Source: Andalucia godoyi
Lineage: Eukaryota; Discoba; Jakobea; Jakobida; Andaluciidae
Direction of reading: 5' to 3'
Length of the DNA: 64,000 nt
Assembly: GCA_009859145.1 (NCBI GenBank)
Contig: VRVR01000030.1
Location: forward strand, 115,097-179,096
The notes under the pieces are model-generated. The model was not told where the DNA came from and made no database searches. It saw only the letters and a list, made by a program, of their open reading frames with translations. Shown piece after piece: positions 19,377 through 29,500 of the stretch (position 1 is the stretch's first letter; every line of letters starts with the position of its first letter). The position numbers and the translations under genes were made by a program.

Positions 19377-21014
19377 TCACTGAGATGGCTTGAAGAGATG
19401 ATTCAGCGCATCGAAAAGGCCTGTAACACTTTTGGCATAGGCAGACGCTCCATAACGAAGAACCTCTTCTTTTCGTAGTTCTGTGTCTTGCGGGTGGGAA
19501 TAGACAATGACGGGAGCTCGTTTTGACGGATCCACCGACTTGTGAAGGGCCTTGAGCAAGTCAAACACAAACGGTCTCTTTCCTTCTCGAAACCCGTAGT
19601 TGCAGATGATCACGTCGTATGCCGGTTGCGATTTGTTGTTCAAGGCCCGTAAAAACCCGTCAATCGTAAGGCATCTGTGAACGACGAGCGAAGGAGTCTC
19701 TATCCTTCTCTCAAATGCTTCTCCGTCAAACACCGTCACAGAAGCTTCATCGGTCCGCGGAGGAGAGTCTGCAAACGGCGCAATTTGACGCTTCATTGGC
19801 GGAGACAGCGTCCCAACGGATCGGACTGCCATCCTCTCGCGGTTCAATTCCAAAATGCGAGACGTCGGCGACTGCCAGATTTCATCGTCTTCCTCTTTTT
19901 CATACAAATATACTGCGAGGTGCATCGAGGGAACAAGGTCCCCAAGACCGTTCGCCGTGTCGTAGAAGGGATCAATGCATAAGAACCGCCGTCGATGCAG
20001 CATTGCCCCTAGACTCACCCATGGGTTGGTTCGGTTACGAATGATCCACATGTACCGCTCATTTCCTGAAAAATCTGTGTTGCCCTTGGTATTCCACGGA
20101 AGAAAATGCACACCTTCGTGCACTCGAAAGAATTCAGCATCCTCTTCGGATTTGTCCATGACAATCGCATACGCCAGTGGAAGTCCCGACGTATTGAGTG
20201 GTCTCAGTACCGACAACACCTCGGATCGCAACTGATTCAAGTACTGGTCTGAAAACGAAAAGCCCATGTACAGCACCGTGTAGACCGACATCAGTGACCG
20301 CAAGAATGTTGCATAACCCGGTACCAGATTGAGCAGCTTCCGGTAGGCTTGCCGCGTGCACACCAACGAATTCGCGTTTGAAATACGGCCATGCAGTTGC
20401 AATATTGGGGCAACTGCCGGGACATCTTTTCCCGACTGGTTTCGGTCAAATACTCTCAAGTCCCACGCAAACGGGTCTTCCGTCGACGTCACCGTAGGTT
20501 GGCGCAGAATCTGCTCAACGGGCCTCGCTCCCAGATCCGACGATACGACTCCCGGAAGCAATTCGTCAAAGTTCGTCGTCAATATTGCGCGAAACGGAAG
20601 CGATTTCAACAAGCACAACCGTCGGTACATTTCATCCGGAAGCGGCTCAGGAGGCTTCATAATCTCCAGCAACGTGTCTGCAATGTACTTGATCGACAGC
20701 AAGTCTTCCAGAAACTGCATCGCCTGATCCAAATCAGAGCCGGATCCGCGGCTCATTACTAGGCGTTCAACAAACTGAAACTGAGAGGACGTCAGTCTTG
20801 ACTCCGCAAACGCCCGGTTTGCAATTCTCATAATCAGCTCTTTCCAAGTCGGCATATTCGCTGCCGCCGAAAATCCAGCTCCAAGAAACGCTATCACACG
20901 GCCAGCTTTCATTTCATCAATGAGATGCTGCGGTACAGACAGCTTCATCCCTGCGTGTCCCGGAAGCATTCCATCTGCACTGTTCGCAGTACCCGAAATC
21001 GAACAACTGCTCAT
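19377..21014 (-). CDS. SIR2-family (NADase-type) protein with C-terminal receiver-like region
   Basis: 545 residues. The first 310 residues are a SIR2_2-type Rossmann domain: FLGAGFSAAANMPTWKELI (43-61; GAGxS NAD loop), TTNFDELL (146-153) with the conserved Asn/Asp, and LQLHGRI with the catalytic-type His208. No zinc-binding cysteine quartet is present, unlike deacetylase sirtuins; this is the variety seen as NAD-depleting effectors in prokaryotic immunity (ThsA, DSR, Argonaute-associated SIR2). The C-terminal 130 residues resemble a CheY-like receiver: hydrophobic strand plus YDVIICNYGF where the phospho-Asp would lie, APVIVYS, and YGASAYAKS (the GA..Y..K end). The acceptor appears as Asn472. 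The biological role here is inference. The neighbouring helicase gene is divergent, 422 bases away. Confidence 0.75.
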   Translation of the reverse strand: MSSCSISGTANSADGMLPGHAGMKLSVPQHLIDEMKAGRVIAFLGAGFSAAANMPTWKELIMRIANRAFAESRLTSSQFQFVERLVMSRGSGSDLDQAMQFLEDLLSIKYIADTLLEIMKPPEPLPDEMYRRLCLLKSLPFRAILTTNFDELLPGVVSSDLGARPVEQILRQPTVTSTEDPFAWDLRVFDRNQSGKDVPAVAPILQLHGRISNANSLVCTRQAYRKLLNLVPGYATFLRSLMSVYTVLYMGFSFSDQYLNQLRSEVLSVLRPLNTSGLPLAYAIVMDKSEEDAEFFRVHEGVHFLPWNTKGNTDFSGNERYMWIIRNRTNPWVSLGAMLHRRRFLCIDPFYDTANGLGDLVPSMHLAVYLYEKEEDDEIWQSPTSRILELNRERMAVRSVGTLSPPMKRQIAPFADSPPRTDEASVTVFDGEAFERRIETPSLVVHRCLTIDGFLRALNNKSQPAYDVIICNYGFREGKRPFVFDLLKALHKSVDPSKRAPVIVYSHPQDTELRKEEVLRYGASAYAKSVTGLFDALNHLFKPSQ

Positions 21015-21436
21015 ATTTCTTGACGTCTTTCATGCGCAGTGTTTTCTATTTTTCGTGTGTCTGTCTCTGTATGTGTCTCTGTATGTGTCTCTGTATGTGT
21101 ATGCATTTGTAATTCGAAAGAGCACGCAGATTGTCGGCGTTTTTTTTTTCCCGGCTGTTCAAAAAGACTCGCGTTAAATAGCCTCAAGCAAGGCCTAATG
21201 TTCAAGTTTTTAATTTTCAGAGAAAGCTTTGTGACTCTTCCAATCTCAGACTGCCTGGCTCTCGTAGGTCTTCAGTGTTTGTGTGTATGTTTTTTGTTTT
21301 TGTTTTTGTTTTTGTTTTTTCTGCTTCTGTGCTTTCGTTGCTTCTTCGAACAGCAATGTTGCAAAGAAAGAGTGTGTGAGTTTCTGCAGAGCTGTGTTGT
21401 CTGTTATTTTTTTTATTTTTTTCATTTGGTGGAAGA
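21015..21436. other. Divergent promoter region with 12-bp tandem repeat
   Basis: A TCTCTGTATGTG-type 12-bp unit is repeated about three times at 21065-21102, and (TTTTTG)n occurs near 21293-21320. No gene recognised. Confidence 0.6.
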
Positions 21437-24400
21437 ATGGCGTCGTCAGAGGATACATTGATGCAGGGTCCGTCGGGGGAAATAGTACCGCTGGCGTCGA
21501 TTTGTCATCACTGTCGAAGAGAAATGTCGTGTTTGGAACCAAATACGCCACATCGATTGGAATTTTGGGATAGCCTTGTCCAACTTTGCACGCTGCAATC
21601 GGAGACTCTTGTATGCATTGTTGAGTTGTGTTGTTGTTTTTTTGTTTTTTTCTTTTTTCTTTTTGGATATGTCTTCTTTTTGGAAATCTTTTTCTTTCAT
21701 TTCAATTAACCTTGTCGTCTGCTGAGTGTAGAGTATGGGGAACCGAAAGTTCCATGTTCCGTCGAACCAGCTTTGGGACTTCGATCTTTTTTCATTTGTT
21801 TCTGCGGGTCAGCAATCGTCATTGAGAATCTACACGACTGCCAAAGGATCGGAAAGATCGAATTTGCTTCGAGAATTCATTGATTCAAAATTCATTGAAT
21901 CGAGTTTGTTGGATGACGACGAAACGAACGTTTCTGTCTCGTGGTGTCTTTTGATCGTGATGGGCTATTACATTCGACACAGAAAGCCAGTACATCCGGT
22001 CCTCAAGGAAAAGAACATCATCGCAAGAATTGTGCAGTGCATGCGCAATTCGCATTCGGACCTGGCGAAGTCGGTTCTGATTGCCGAGTTGTTCACCACG
22101 CTGCTGATGGGCGCCAGTAGTTCCGAGCGGTGGCTTCGACAAGTATTCGAGTCGCTTTTCTGTGATTCGACGCTGAAGCCTACTCCGTGGGAATGGATCC
22201 CTGCTGGATTGCGTCTGTCCTCCACGTTCCGTTCAGAACTGCATATTGTGCTTCTCAAGCGCATTGCGCGTTTCCTGGTTGAACTGTCAGCCTCGGGGGA
22301 ATCGCTATTCCGTCAACTCAGCACCTCGCAGATATACGTGGAATTGGTGGAGGCTACTTTGTATCTGGAGAACAGCCTCCTGGCGTCAGGAAATCTGAGC
22401 ATTTCGGAAGGAAAGACTTTCGAGGTCTTGGTGGGCAAAAAGATGCAGTCCTTGCAGAAAGTGCCATCGACCGATGTCTTCCAAGCTTGGCATATTACCC
22501 AAGCGCTTCCTACCATGGAGTATATGGAAAGCCTTGTTTCGGGAGCGTATTACCTGCCTTTCAATCACATTTCATATTCGTCTTTTGAAGATTATTTGAC
22601 CCGGTGTTTTTCGCTGCTCAAGGCATCAGTTTGTTTGCAAATCTGGAACCGACTAAGAACTGCGCCGGAAACCAGCTTCTCGACTGCGAGTAGCGGATTC
22701 TTTTGTTTTGATCCCGTGGGAGATGATCTGGAGGCTTCGGATCGCGTGGCTCTCATGCTGGTGTTTGAGGACACTCCTACCTGCCGGATAGTACGACATC
22801 TTCAGAGTGTGACGATCCCAAAGAACACGCGAGAGCTTGTACAAAATGTCCCCGGTTCCGTACTGTTTCTTCTTTCTCCAATGGAGTGTGTCTTTATGAG
22901 TGTTCTTGCATCGGTGGTTTCCTTGAATGCTTCGATGAACCCTGCATGGACGTCTGTGCTGCTGGGTACATATCAAACGGGGGTGACATTCACGAGAATT
23001 GCGCAAAGCTCCATTCTTTCCGATTTTTCAAATGTAATTGGTCTCCCAGATGAGCTGTTTCCTGATTGTCAAGCCGTGGTGTCTCATTTCCAGGAATCCG
23101 GCGCTTCCTTCCAGCTGATCCTTACAGAAAAGTGGAGATCTAGCATTGAATTTGCTGTTCCTCCTTTTCGTGTTGAAAGAACTCCACGTCATGCGTCGTC
23201 TCTGCTTGTCAATCGACTTTACAAGGAACAGCAAGATGCTGCAGTGTCGTGTCTGTTTTCGCCTCTGACTATCGTTGTGGGCCCGCCTGGCACTGGGAAG
23301 ACCCATACTTCTGTGTCTGCTGTGTCGTTGCTCATTCAGAACTGCTCGCGAACTCAGAATGAAAAGATACTGGTCGTCGCGCATTCGAATTCGGCAGTCG
23401 ATCAGCTGTTGGAACGCCTTGCCGTTCTTGGAGCAAAATGCCATCGAATGGGTGGCCAAAGCAAATCGTCCATCTCCCAGGAACACACAACAGGTGGCAA
23501 GTACGCGAGAGTGTTCAGAGATTTGCAGGTCTTGGTCAAAGCTCTTTTTGCGGATTTACCGGTTGCTCTTCACAAAACCTCCGCTGTTTGCCTTCTCTTT
23601 CAGGATGTCGATCCCGTTGTCGAAAAACTGATTGCAGACGGACCATCTGCATCACCATTCAAGTATCGGGACAGCCTAAAGAGTCTCACGTCATGGATTT
23701 TGTCTGTAGTTCGGGCCGGCACCGACCCGGCAGCAGTCATTTCGTCGACAGACGATGTTCTTGGGCAGTACATGTCGCGGAACTCTGTGGTATGGATGAA
23801 GTTTCGCAGCATTGTGGAATACTGCATTGCGTACCAGCATGTCATATGCGCGAATTCAAAGCGCATCCTGGACCAATATTTTGTGCGGGAATCCGATGTG
23901 ATCTGCCTGACGTTGTCGGGCGTCAGCATTTTGGTGCCTTGGTTTCTTGAACTCGGGATATCTCCGTTTGCTATTTTGCTCGAGGAAGCAGCAAAAATTC
24001 TGGAAGTGGAATGCTTGCCGTTGTTCCAGCTTGCGCCGCGCAGGCTCATTCTCATCGGCGATGATCTGCAGCTCGCGCCCCTTGTAGAGGACGACCGGCT
24101 GAGGTACGAGTGCCACTTCAGTCGCAGCCTTTTTGAACGGCTCCGGCATTTGCAAACGCGCGTACATGTACTGAATCGCCAAGCTCGTGCTCACACAACG
24201 CTGTGCAATCTGTATCGGTGGAGATACGAGGAGGAATTTGCAGAAAGACAGCTGGAATTTCGGGATCTGGTTGTTCATCCGCAACAAGCTACCTTGAAAA
24301 ATGATGTTCCATGTCTGGTGTATCGCTCTCAATTTGTTCATGTTTTTAGAGCGATGGCTGTTGTGGGAGAGGGCGAGAGTGCAGAAGAGAACGATGTGGA

Positions 24401-24830
24401 AGCTGATTTTATCGAGCGGTTTGTGCAGTTCTTGACGAAACGAGGTGTCCAAAGTACGACAATTTCTATTCTGACGCCTTACCGCAGACAGAAAGCGCGG
24501 TTGTCGCGTCAGATTCCGAGTGTTGACTGCTACACTGTGGACGAATTTCAAGGTCGTGAAAATGACATCATAATTGGGAGCTTGGTGTCGAATGCAGTTG
24601 TCCCTTCTGAGTTTTTGTGCTCGCCAACGCGCATCAATGTCTTCAGCAGCCGAGCACGAAAGGCGTTCTACTTGTTCGGAAATCGCTCAACGTTTCTGAA
24701 AAGCGAAGAATGGGCTCGCACGCTGCACCACATGGACGGTTTTCCATTTTCAGAGCTGACCGTTCTGGATGATTTTGGAAACAAAATCCCGTGCTCCTCG
24801 GCAGATGCTCTTCGAATGGTCTGCAGATGA
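21437..24830 (+). CDS. Aquarius-like superfamily 1 RNA helicase (spliced)
   Basis: Exons 21437-21610 and 21732-24830 give 1090 residues; donor CTT|GTATGC and acceptor GTGTAG|AGT agree in phase 0, with a TTAAC branch. The C-terminal half carries the UPF1-like motifs: VVGPPGTGKTHTSVSA (near 574), VVAHSNSAVDQL, LLEEAAKILEVECLP (near 804), LILIGDDLQLAPLV, RQARAHTTLCNLYRWRYEE, SILTPYRRQK, VDEFQGRENDIIIGSL and a final SRARKAFYLFGN. EEAAxILExE, HSNxAxxQL and RQARAxxxLCNLYxWRY are closer to Aquarius (intron-binding complex) than to SEN1 or UPF1. Aquarius couples the intron lariat to the spliceosome. At 1090 residues it is shorter than typical Aquarius (about 1400-1500), with a reduced N-terminal armadillo region. 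Confidence 0.75.
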
Positions 24831-25125
24831 AAAATCTGTGCCCCTCGGGACTGCCATAAACTTTGCCATTTCACGTGAATTCGTGGTCTTGAGAGTATAT
24901 ACATATATCAGTAAACCGAGGTTCATACATACAGATACTCACAAAGACGACAACAAGCGACATGCATGAACGTACGCAAACAACAACAAGCAAACGAAAA
25001 TGAGAATCCAGATTTTTGTTCGTTTAGCCAAACTGTTCAGACACTGGTTTTTGGGACACTCTTTAAAGCAGCAACCTCCTTTGTTTTTTGTGTCTTTTTC
25101 TTTTTTCCACGCGGTGCCAGTGCAC

Positions 25126-25350
25126 GTGACTCCCTGCCACGCTTTGCAAGACGTATGACATTTTCCACCGCAGCCTGACGACGGAAATGCATCACAAGCT
25201 TGCAAAATGGCTGCGTGAGGAGTAGGCGTGTTCGGGCCTACCCCCCCTTCCGTCCCATGCGGACATGGCCCGGGTTGCAACAATTAATTACGCATGACTA
25301 CAGATGGGCCAGGCATACTCAGTGTACAACAATGTTGGCGTTAATGAGTG
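25126..25350 (+). mobile_element. Fanzor right-end relic 1 (plus orientation)
   Basis: Shares with the three other copies a terminal coding tail (DDGNAS then, in a shifted frame, LQNGC...RRV), the motif GGCGTGTT at 25225-25232, a hairpin of the form CGGGCCTACCCCCC to 25246, then TTCC, and 70 bases on the box CAGTGTACAACAATGTTGGCGTT near 25319-25341 that recurs in the copies at 33.8 and 53.5 kb. Only the last few codons of the Fanzor gene are detectable. Extent is approximate. Confidence 0.5.
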
Positions 25351-25439
25351 TTGACATCCATCCATCGTTGTGCACGCTTCGGCATTCGTCGTCTGTAAAA
25401 AAAAAAGGGAATTGGCGGGAGTCAAAAACCCGCGCCTAC

Positions 25440-25830
25440 ATTGTACAGCAACCACCGATAATCATCGCTGACCACCTATAATCAGTGTTGCAACCCAACA
25501 ACATGCATAGCATGATTGGGAAGGGGGTAGGCCCCCAACACGCCCCTCGGCATGAGAGACGTTCTTAAGAGAGATGTTGCGCGCCGTTCCAATCGCGGTC
25601 GATCGTGCATTTGCATGATGGGCAACAAAGCACACCTTGTTTCCACACAACTTGCGATGCATTTCCCCGCAACGGCCGCACGTTTTAGACACGTACTCCT
25701 CCGTCACAAGTCACAATCGACACCTGCCGCGCCGTTTTGCATCGGATCCGCCGCCTTTTCCCGCAGCGTCATCTGCGACGTCTCATCGAGTAGCGCATCG
25801 TCATGCACGTCGCGGCAACGAAGCAGGTGG
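25440..25830 (-). pseudogene. Fanzor (eukaryotic TnpB-like nuclease) C-terminal relic 2
   Basis: On the minus strand 25707-25600 encodes TEEYVSKTCGRCGEMHRKL, the first half of the TnpB/Fanzor zinc ribbon (TE.YTSKTC..CG). The second half, CPSCKCTIDRDWNGA, follows at once but in another frame, and RNISLKNVSHAEGRVG returns to the first frame, so at least two single-base frameshifts break it; another lies just before TEEY. The Asp in IDRDWN corresponds to the last RuvC catalytic Asp of the family. Directly behind comes the shared GC hairpin (25519-25544) and CATGCTATGCATGTTG. Upstream, basic frames to about 25830 may be more of the gene. Fanzors are RNA-guided DNA nucleases carried by transposons. 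Confidence 0.75.
25519..25544 (-). repeat. Conserved GC hairpin at Fanzor right end (copy 2)
   Basis: Minus strand GGGGGCCTACCCCC preceded by GGCGTGTT and followed by TTCCCAATCATGC. A five-pair G/C stem closes on a short loop. The same hairpin, with four to six Gs, is present at 25231-25246, 33801-33816 and 53520-53533. Confidence 0.75.
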
Positions 25831-26520
25831 TGATGGCGCGTTCGACGTCTGCGAGGCAGTGCATGCGATGGGAGCCGGCGTGGATGCTGCGGATCGTTCC
25901 TGGCGGCGGTTGAGATGTCATGGGTCTTGCGCCGCGTTGCGGGCGTGACATACATGGCGCGTTGCATGGACAATAAAAATATGAAAATGAAGTGAGCGTC
26001 GCTGTGCGAGAATGCAACGCGGCGGCGTGTTTATAAAGGGATTTTATGATCAAAAATGGGGCGAAACGAATCGGGCATCGTGTGACGGAGTTGTCAAGAT
26101 AACAGACGCATACGCATGGCGCGTGGCAGTGTTTTTTGTTTGCGTGCGCTTCAGATTGCTTCATCGAATCGCAAACAAGTGGCAACGGTCGTTTATGTTT
26201 TTGTTTTTCACTTTCTTGATTTCTCGATTTCTCTGTGGATTACGCGTATAATCCGCACTGACGTTCGTGGTGCTATTCACATTTCATAATTTTTCAAGAT
26301 CGATTGAAACTGCATCGTTTGCTTGGGTATTCCTGTGCAAAACAATAACAAATGCGCCATTTTCTGGGAGACCAACAAAACGAGTTTGCACATTGATCAA
26401 GCCAGTCTGATACTGTAGTGCGTGCGTGTGTCTCTGATTTTTAGAATTTTTCTTTTCTGTTGTTGCGAGTTTCCACAAACCAAAGAACAGAAGGGGAAAA
26501 AGGGAAGGAAGAAAGAAGAC

Positions 26521-29500
26521 ATGGTCACGGAGGACAGTGAACTTCCGCTATTGCTCCTTCAAGATTCCAATCGTTGTGATGCGGCGTTTGAAGACGCCAT
26601 TGGGGTCGTCGTTTCTGCAGAACGAAATGCAAAAGTATGGGATTATCTCTTCGGTCAGATCTTGGCAAGTTGCTGCAAGTGTTCTGTTGCCATGGTGTCT
26701 TGTGTTCTCGATGCATTAGAAAGCCAGGATCTGGATTCTTGTTTGCTTAGCGCGTGTTCGAATTTCATCGTGGATCTTGTCGCGCTTGAATCAGATAATC
26801 CGGACGGGAACTTTGCTGGATTGCTCGAGGTGTTTTTCAAGAGGCTCGTGCGTCTTCCCCCTCGCCTCCTCGTTTCCTTCCTGGAGCTGTTCAAGATTTC
26901 ATCGACAACGTTCGCAGCGAACCGTCCTGCGTACGTAAGGCTGTTGAACTACTGCGTTTCGGTCATGAATTCTGTCTGCGAGGACATGCTTCCATCGTAC
27001 TTTTCTTTTGTTCTCTCTTCAATTTGGTGTTTGAACGATCGAAAAAGACGCACTTCTCTTGCGAAAGCCAGGAGAATACTTGGGAAAATAGAATCGCCCG
27101 ATGCACTCTCTCTCGTTTTGGAAGTTACTCGCTGCATGATTGATTCTGCGGATCGAATCTCTGTGTTTTTGTTCTGTTCGTTTGCGGATCGGCGTGCTTT
27201 GGACGCACCGCTCAGTGCTACTGACTTCTTTATGCTCATGCAACTAATGGAAAGACAAAATTTGCGTTCCAAAGTGGTTGATTTGGTTTCTGCGAGTTTT
27301 CAGAAGTTTCCTAGATCACTGTTTTCGATTGTCTGCCCGAAATACGACGCGCTGTTGACGCAACATTATGAGAACATCTGCCTGTTGTTTGGGCAAATGG
27401 CCAAGCAGGCACATGTGGTCACGAAATGGTTTGCATCGACTCTTATTGCCTCTGTGCCCGCATGTGCAGGTCGCATTCTTGCGCTGCTTATGAACTTGGA
27501 ACTGTACAAGCATGCGGCATTTTGCATCGTGCAGTGCCCAGCGGTGGAGAAGGAGACATTTCAGTCGCAGATGCTTGACAACTTGTATGCTTTCGGCGGC
27601 TCCGATCCTCCGCGAGATCACATCTTCTATTTTGCACAGGTGGCAATCGAGTGTTGTGCACAAAATGCGGCGAGCAGCTATTTGAATACTGTGCTCATTT
27701 ATCTGCGAAAACACATTGTTCATCGGAGCTTGTCGATCCGGATGTTTTGTATATACTTGTCACTGTGGTGCGTTCGGAAGGGATTTGTCGGCTCTATCGC
27801 ATCTGTGAACATGCTCAAGTCGTTCGACAAACAAAGCGCTGCGTTGCTTGCGCTTCCTTTGATCGACTTCTATCGCATTTGTGGTTCCCAGTTTGATGCT
27901 GGAACAAGGGCGCAGTACGATTCGCTGTTCTTGAATCCAGTCCGCACTATGTTTGTCGATCTTGAAAAACGTGCACTCCGCTTCCCCATCCGGCAGTGCT
28001 CACCGGATGCGCTGTTGGCGCTTTCGAGTATCTTGACGTTAGATGTATTGGAGAATCGCATCGATTTGCAACACATCTTGGGTTTCCAGCTTCTCAGGAG
28101 TGCTCCTGCGATTGAAGATCCCGAAATGTGGTCGAAGGACGGCATCAGTTTGGAGAGCTTCGAGTCCTTCATGATTGAGAACTTTGCGTTTGTGTGGTTG
28201 CGACTAAGAGTCGCTTGCCAGTTTGCGTCAAAACTTTCCAATTTCGCAGTCCTTTATGCGGGACTAATTGATGATTTCCAGAATTTACTGAACTATCTTT
28301 CGTCCTTTGACGATGTGTGTTGCAAATGCTTGAAGTCCAAGGATTTCTGCATGACATCTATCCCACAACTTTCGCGTTCCATTATGTCCATTCAATGTGT
28401 AGTCTGCGATGTATTCCAGCCATCGTTGCACATGGATCAGCTTCTCTCGTGGTCGTCGTTCCCCGCGGACGTTCTGCAGGACAGATTGGAACATGTGCTT
28501 GGAATTGCAAGACCCCCGGCGTCAGCACTTCCGAAAATCCATGGAGCGCTGCTCAAGTTGGATGGTGCTTGCTTTGCTCGTCTGCCAGCGCAATTTTGCG
28601 ATTTCCGCGTTTTTGAGTCTGCAGATTATACCAAAGGCCAAATGGAAGGTAAGAGATCCAAAGTCGATTTCGGGCTGGAGACTCAGTTTCTTTCTGAATC
28701 GTTTCGAGACGTGTTATTGATCGAGTTGCAGACGACTGCAATTCCTTTGCTGGACCATGCCTTTTCGGAGCAAGATCCTGTTGCGTTGTTGGTTGTTGCT
28801 CGGTCAGTGGAGGTTTATCGTCGTAATCTTGCTGAAAGAGAAATGAAGTTTTCGTTGGATGTCCCCGCCATTCTGCAAAAGATTCTTGTGAATCTCCGTC
28901 TCCCTGACCGGCAATCGCTCTCAGCGGGGTTTGTTGCGTCAGTCATCCACTTGCTGGAGAAACTATTTCGGTCGACTGAACTGCAGATTCCCATTTTGAA
29001 CATTTGCTTGTTTCTAAGCACTTCACAATTAAGCTTTATCGGAAATCACGATTATGCTCCGGAAATTGACTATCTGAGGCGATCCGTGCATCAAAAGTCG
29101 ATGCCGGGAATGGCGGTGTCCGCGGAGCTTGTTTGGAGAGTGATTTCGTCGTTTGGCGGTCTTTCTCGAGTTGAAGCCTTCCAGTATTTTTTCTATTTTG
29201 CATGTCGCTCTGGAAAGGACAATGGTTTTCAGACATCCTCCGTGTTTGACGACTGCGTCGAGAGATTTCAGCTTGGAATTCTTAAATGGGGTATTGAACA
29301 GAGTGCAGAGTCCAAATTGCTGACTGAGCAGTTGCTTCAGGCTGGATGTTACATCTTGATGACCCGTGTGACCGCCGACTCCAGCACGGTTTCCATCTCC
29401 CGGCTTCCTCTGCACTTTCTCGTCGATTTCGCAGTGTCAGTCATGGAGAGTGCAAAGTTTGTGGATTTTCATCCTTACGCGCTGTTCATGATTGCATCGC

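Larger units (their letters stand above)
24831..26520. other. Repeat island with two Fanzor right ends
   Basis: The longest gene-free stretch in the window. It holds two decayed transposon ends in tail-to-tail orientation (listed separately), flanked by sequence without recognisable genes. A frame on the minus strand at 26284-26380 (GLPENGAFVIVLHRN) looks somewhat protein-like but has no start or partner exon. The last 100 bases are the leader of the next gene. Confidence 0.6.

Noticed and set aside
25400-25450. tRNA-like stretch (GGGAGTCAAAAACCCGCGCC)
   Set aside because: Resembles a T-arm but no acceptor, D or anticodon arm can be drawn around it. No tRNA was found in the window.
26284-26478. 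Minus-strand frame with VGLPENGAFVIVLHRN
   Set aside because: Somewhat protein-like but no ATG, no partner exon and it overlaps the leader of the solenoid gene.
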